Part shown: piece by piece, positions 60,810 through 64,000 of the stretch
Layout: every line of letters begins with the position of its first letter
Numbering within the stretch: the first letter of the stretch is position 1
From: Bacteroides intestinalis
GTDB lineage: Bacteria > Bacteroidota > Bacteroidia > Bacteroidales > Bacteroidaceae
Length of the DNA: 64,000 nt
Direction: 5' to 3'
Assembly (NCBI RefSeq): GCF_902364365.1
Contig: NZ_CABJDN010000005.1
Location: 310,001 to 374,000, forward strand
Translations under genes and position numbers: made by a program
The notes under the pieces: model-generated
The model's database searches: none
Seen by the model: the letters and a program-made list of their open reading frames with translations, nothing else
What the model was told of the DNA's origin: nothing

Positions 60810-61928
60810 ATGAAAAATGAAATGTACATCATCCTCACGCTGATTCCGTTGCTAGCGGGATGTGGGGACAAAAAAGAAGCAGCGCGCGGAGCGATGCCCG
60901 TTCCGGAAATAAGCGTAGCCAGTCCGGTGGTGAAAGACATCACACTGACTAAAGAGTATCCGGGCTATCTGAGTTCGGAAAAGACCGTCGACCTGGTGGC
61001 ACGGGTGAACGGGACACTGCAAACCATCGCCTATGCTCCGGGAAGCAGGGTCCGGAAAGGGCAGGTGTTGTTCGTCATCGAACCCACTATTTACCAGGAC
61101 AATGTAGAACAGGCGGAAGCGGAACTGAACACCGCCCGAGCCAATCTGGAATATGCCCGGAACAACTATGCCCGTATGCTGGAAGCTGTGAAAAGCGATG
61201 CTGTAAGCCAGATACAGGTGTTACAGTCCAAATCGAATGTTGCCACTTCGCAAGCGGCAGTCAGCAATGCCGAAGCTGCGCTGAATACGGCACGCACGAA
61301 CCTGGGTTACTGCACAGTCCGGGCGCCGTTTGACGGAACTGTCAGCCGGAATCAAGTCGATGTGGGCAGTTATGTAGGGGGAAGTCTGCAGCCTGTCACC
61401 CTTGCCACGATCTATAAAGATGACCTGTTATATACATACTTCAATATCACTGATAACCAGTGGCTTGCCATGCTAATGCAACAAGGAACCGCACAACAGA
61501 AAGATACACTACCTCGCCAAATCACTGTTAACTTGGGGGAAGACGGCATACAACCGTATCCTGCCACACTCGATTACTTTGCACCGAATGTAGACCTGAG
61601 TACCGGAACCCTGAATCTGCGTGCCCGCCTGGACAACCCGAAAGGTTTACTGAAAAGCGGACTTTATGTCAGTATCACCTTGCCATACGGCAAAGAATCG
61701 CAGGCAATACTGATACCGGACGCGTCCATCGGGACCGATCAATTAGGAAAATATGTGTATGTAGTGAACGATTCCGATATGGTGCGCTATCGCCACGTTG
61801 AAGTGGGACAGTTGATAGACGACAGTCTGCGGCAAATAACCGGCGGACTCTCTCCACAGGAACGCTACGTCACCCGGGCACTGATGAAAGTACGGGAAGG
61901 AATGAAAGTAAAGCCCATCAGCAAATAA
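60810..61928 (+). CDS. RND periplasmic adaptor (AcrA/MexA type)
   Basis: 372 residues. The lipobox LLAGC near residue 17 marks a lipoprotein. LSSEKTVDLVARVNGTL and YAPGSRVRKGQVLFVIEPTIY form the first lipoyl half; a coiled-coil hairpin (about 85-160) and the second half YCTVRAPFDGTVSRNQVDVGSYV follow. It links the pump to the outer-membrane factor. The pump gene starts 30 bases later. Confidence 0.94.
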   Translation: MKNEMYIILTLIPLLAGCGDKKEAARGAMPVPEISVASPVVKDITLTKEYPGYLSSEKTVDLVARVNGTLQTIAYAPGSRVRKGQVLFVIEPTIYQDNVEQAEAELNTARANLEYARNNYARMLEAVKSDAVSQIQVLQSKSNVATSQAAVSNAEAALNTARTNLGYCTVRAPFDGTVSRNQVDVGSYVGGSLQPVTLATIYKDDLLYTYFNITDNQWLAMLMQQGTAQQKDTLPRQITVNLGEDGIQPYPATLDYFAPNVDLSTGTLNLRARLDNPKGLLKSGLYVSITLPYGKESQAILIPDASIGTDQLGKYVYVVNDSDMVRYRHVEVGQLIDDSLRQITGGLSPQERYVTRALMKVREGMKVKPISK

Positions 61929-61957
61929 CCAATCGTAAATAACTAAATACTAAGCTC

Positions 61958-64000
61958 ATGTTCTCAAAATTCTTCATAAACCGTCCTATCTTCGCTACTG
62001 TGCTTGCGCTGCTGATCGTGGTGGCGGGACTGGTCACACTGGGCATACTCCCCATTGCGCAGTATCCGGACATTACGCCGCCTACCGTTCAGGTCAGCGC
62101 CGTCTATCCGGGTGCCAACGCGCAGACAGTGGCCCAAACCGTGGGTATACCCATCGAGCAGCAAGTAAACGGAGTGGAAGGCATGCTTTATATGTCCTCC
62201 AATTCCTCCTCATCGGGTGCCTATTCACTCACCATTACTTTTGCCGTCGGAACAGATATCGACATGGCAACCGTACAAGTCCAAAACCGTGTCAGCGTGG
62301 CACAGGCTTCATTGCCAACCCCGGTAGTGGTACAGGGAGTAACCGTTCAAAAGCAGTCGTCGAACATCGTGATGTTCCTCACCATGACTTCCGAAAACAA
62401 GGAATATGACGGACTATACCTCAGCAACTACGCCACCCTGAACCTTGTCGACCAGTTGACACGCGTACCGGGCGTAGGCGCTGTCAATGTGATGGGAGCG
62501 GGAGACTACTCCATGCGTATCTGGCTGGATCCGGCAGCACTGCGTATCCGTAATCTTTCGGCAGCCGATGTTTACCAGGCCATTCAATCACAAAATGTAG
62601 AAGTCAGTGCCGGAGCCGTGGGACAACCCCTGCCGGGAAATCCAGCTCCGGGTAACACCAACATCGGCAATGTCTCTTCCGGCAACAATGCCCCTGCCTA
62701 TCAATACAGTCTGACGGTGAAAGGGCGACTTTCATCTCCCGAAGAATTCGGCAATATCATCTTACGAACAGAAGCGGGCGGGAGAGTGCTTCGCCTCCGT
62801 GATGTGGCTCATATCGACCTTGGCTCCGCGTCCTACAGCGTTGTATCCCAGCTGAACGGGCAACCTACCGCCGCCATTGCCATCTATCAGCAACCGGGTT
62901 CCAATTCGCTGGATGTATCCAAAGGCGTGAAAGAGAAGATGCAGGAACTGTCAGAATCGTTCCCCAGCGGCATCCATTACAGTGTAACCCTGGATACGAC
63001 GGACGTCATCCACGCTTCAGTAGACGAAGTGCTGGTAACTTTCCTGGAAACAACCCTGCTTGTAGTGCTCGTCATCTTTCTTTTCCTGCAGAACTGGCGG
63101 GCGGTTATCATTCCGTGTATCACCATTCCCGTATCACTCATCGGCACTCTGGCAGTGATGGCGCTCTTCGGATTCTCCATCAATACACTGACACTGTTCG
63201 GACTGATACTTGCCGTGGCCATTGTGGTGGATGACGCCATTGTGGTAGTGGAAAACTCCACGCGTTTGCTTGATACGGGGCAGTACAGTGCCCGGCAGGC
63301 GGTCATTCAGGCAATGGGAGAGATCACCGGTCCGATTGTGGGCGTAGTGCTGGTGTTGCTTGCCGTATTTATTCCGACAATGCTCGTCAGCGGTATCTCC
63401 GGACAACTTTATAAGCAGTTTGCGCTGACTATTGCTGCCAGCACCGTATTGAGTGGTTTCAACTCGCTGACACTGACTCCGGCATTGTGTGCCTTGATAT
63501 TACAGCCCACGAAACCTGCACAGTCGCCACTTTTCCGGGGCTTCAACTTTGTGTACGACAAGACACAAGGGATATATGATAAAACCGTGGGTTGGTTGCT
63601 CCGGCGTCCTGCTGCTGCACTGTTGTCTTATGCTGGGTTTACGGCACTCGCTGTGATCCTGTTCATGAAGTGGCCCAGTACCTTTATTCCCGAAGAAGAT
63701 GACGGGTATTTCCTTGCCGTGGTGCAATTGCCGCCTGCTTCAAGTCTGGAACGTACAGAAGCTGTCGGACGTGAGATCAATGAAATCCTCAACAGCTATC
63801 CCGAAGTAAAAAATTATATCGGCATATCCGGCTTCTCTGTTATGGGAGGCGGGGAACAGAGTAATTCCGGCACCTATTTCGTTATCTTGAAAAACTGGGA
63901 CGAGCGTAAAGGAAAGGAACATACGGCTCAGTCTGTAGTAAATCGTTTCAATGCACAGGCGTATGGAATTCAGGAAGCAGAAGTTTTTGCCATGGTGCCC
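61958..64000 (+). CDS. RND multidrug efflux pump, AcrB type (3' end outside window)
   Basis: 681 codons of about 1,040 are in the window, and the frame is still open at the last base. MFSKFFINRPIFATVLALLI is the usual HAE-1 start. IAQYPDITPPTVQVSAVYPGA, the porter-domain region and the membrane block with AVAIVVDDAIVVVEN (the proton-relay aspartates in motif D) are all present. The central glycine-rich loop (GQPLPGNPAPGNTNIGNVSS, residues about 227-245) is longer than usual. It would be driven by the proton gradient in a tripartite pump with the two upstream genes. Confidence 0.95.
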   Translation, partial: MFSKFFINRPIFATVLALLIVVAGLVTLGILPIAQYPDITPPTVQVSAVYPGANAQTVAQTVGIPIEQQVNGVEGMLYMSSNSSSSGAYSLTITFAVGTDIDMATVQVQNRVSVAQASLPTPVVVQGVTVQKQSSNIVMFLTMTSENKEYDGLYLSNYATLNLVDQLTRVPGVGAVNVMGAGDYSMRIWLDPAALRIRNLSAADVYQAIQSQNVEVSAGAVGQPLPGNPAPGNTNIGNVSSGNNAPAYQYSLTVKGRLSSPEEFGNIILRTEAGGRVLRLRDVAHIDLGSASYSVVSQLNGQPTAAIAIYQQPGSNSLDVSKGVKEKMQELSESFPSGIHYSVTLDTTDVIHASVDEVLVTFLETTLLVVLVIFLFLQNWRAVIIPCITIPVSLIGTLAVMALFGFSINTLTLFGLILAVAIVVDDAIVVVENSTRLLDTGQYSARQAVIQAMGEITGPIVGVVLVLLAVFIPTMLVSGISGQLYKQFALTIAASTVLSGFNSLTLTPALCALILQPTKPAQSPLFRGFNFVYDKTQGIYDKTVGWLLRRPAAALLSYAGFTALAVILFMKWPSTFIPEEDDGYFLAVVQLPPASSLERTEAVGREINEILNSYPEVKNYIGISGFSVMGGGEQSNSGTYFVILKNWDERKGKEHTAQSVVNRFNAQAYGIQEAEVFAMVP

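Overview
The window looks like a Bacteroides chromosome (order Bacteroidales). The evidence is at least a dozen intergenic TAnnTTTG boxes, the Bacteroidales -7 promoter element, placed just upstream of genes; weak ribosome binding sites for most genes; and family content typical of the gut Bacteroides (serine palmitoyltransferase, a DUF5690 transporter, a DUF4891 lipoprotein, the agmatine deiminase pathway, long FtsX-type permeases). The species cannot be named from this sequence alone.

Left end, 1-4557: the end of an integrated, phage-like element. Five alternative C-terminal tail-fibre-like cassettes point in both directions. Four of the five start at a visible shared site, GCCCGTTAAAAGT. 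A Mpi/Gin-type serine invertase, a tyrosine integrase and a tRNA-Pro whose 3' end faces the integrase follow. This is an invertible (shufflon-like) receptor-binding module in an element probably inserted at tRNA-Pro.

4940-11087: a lipocalin-like lipoprotein; a NEW3-domain protein with an ABC-2 ATPase and permease; then a histidine kinase and an NtrC-family sigma-54 response regulator.

11150-37083: the most striking region. The regulator gene is divergent from a TolC / HlyD / MacB-like permease island with eight intact long FtsX-type permeases, two broken permeases and only one visible ATPase gene. Three promoters in this island share the same architecture: two GTGC-N6-GCAC palindromes 21 bp apart, then a -24/-12 sigma-54 promoter whose GG lies 85.5 bp from the centre of the first palindrome. 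The third copy is still followed by the first codons of a lost TolC gene, so the regulatory cassette was duplicated along with the operon. I infer one sigma-54 regulon built by tandem duplication and controlled by the adjacent two-component system.

37070-49154: aminodeoxychorismate synthesis (pabB and a class IV lyase), a membrane protein of unknown function, a possible DNA-binding protein, a 2-aminoethylphosphonate catabolic operon (DUF5690 transporter, phnX, phnW, porin), a membrane acyltransferase, serine palmitoyltransferase and a divergent lipid kinase. 49262-58780: aspS and a GtrA-like protein, the agmatine-to-putrescine genes aguB and aguA split by a REP-associated transposase with its REP palindromes, a DUF2148 protein, a FetAB-like ABC pair, a DUF4891 lipoprotein, a Nif3-family protein and a zinc-ribbon coiled-coil protein. 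59310-64000: an RND efflux operon (outer-membrane factor, adaptor, pump) that runs off the right edge. Two distant intergenic regions (23809-23940 and 58994-59125), each upstream of an export operon, carry the same array of six 22-bp units with a GTAA-N6-TTAC core.
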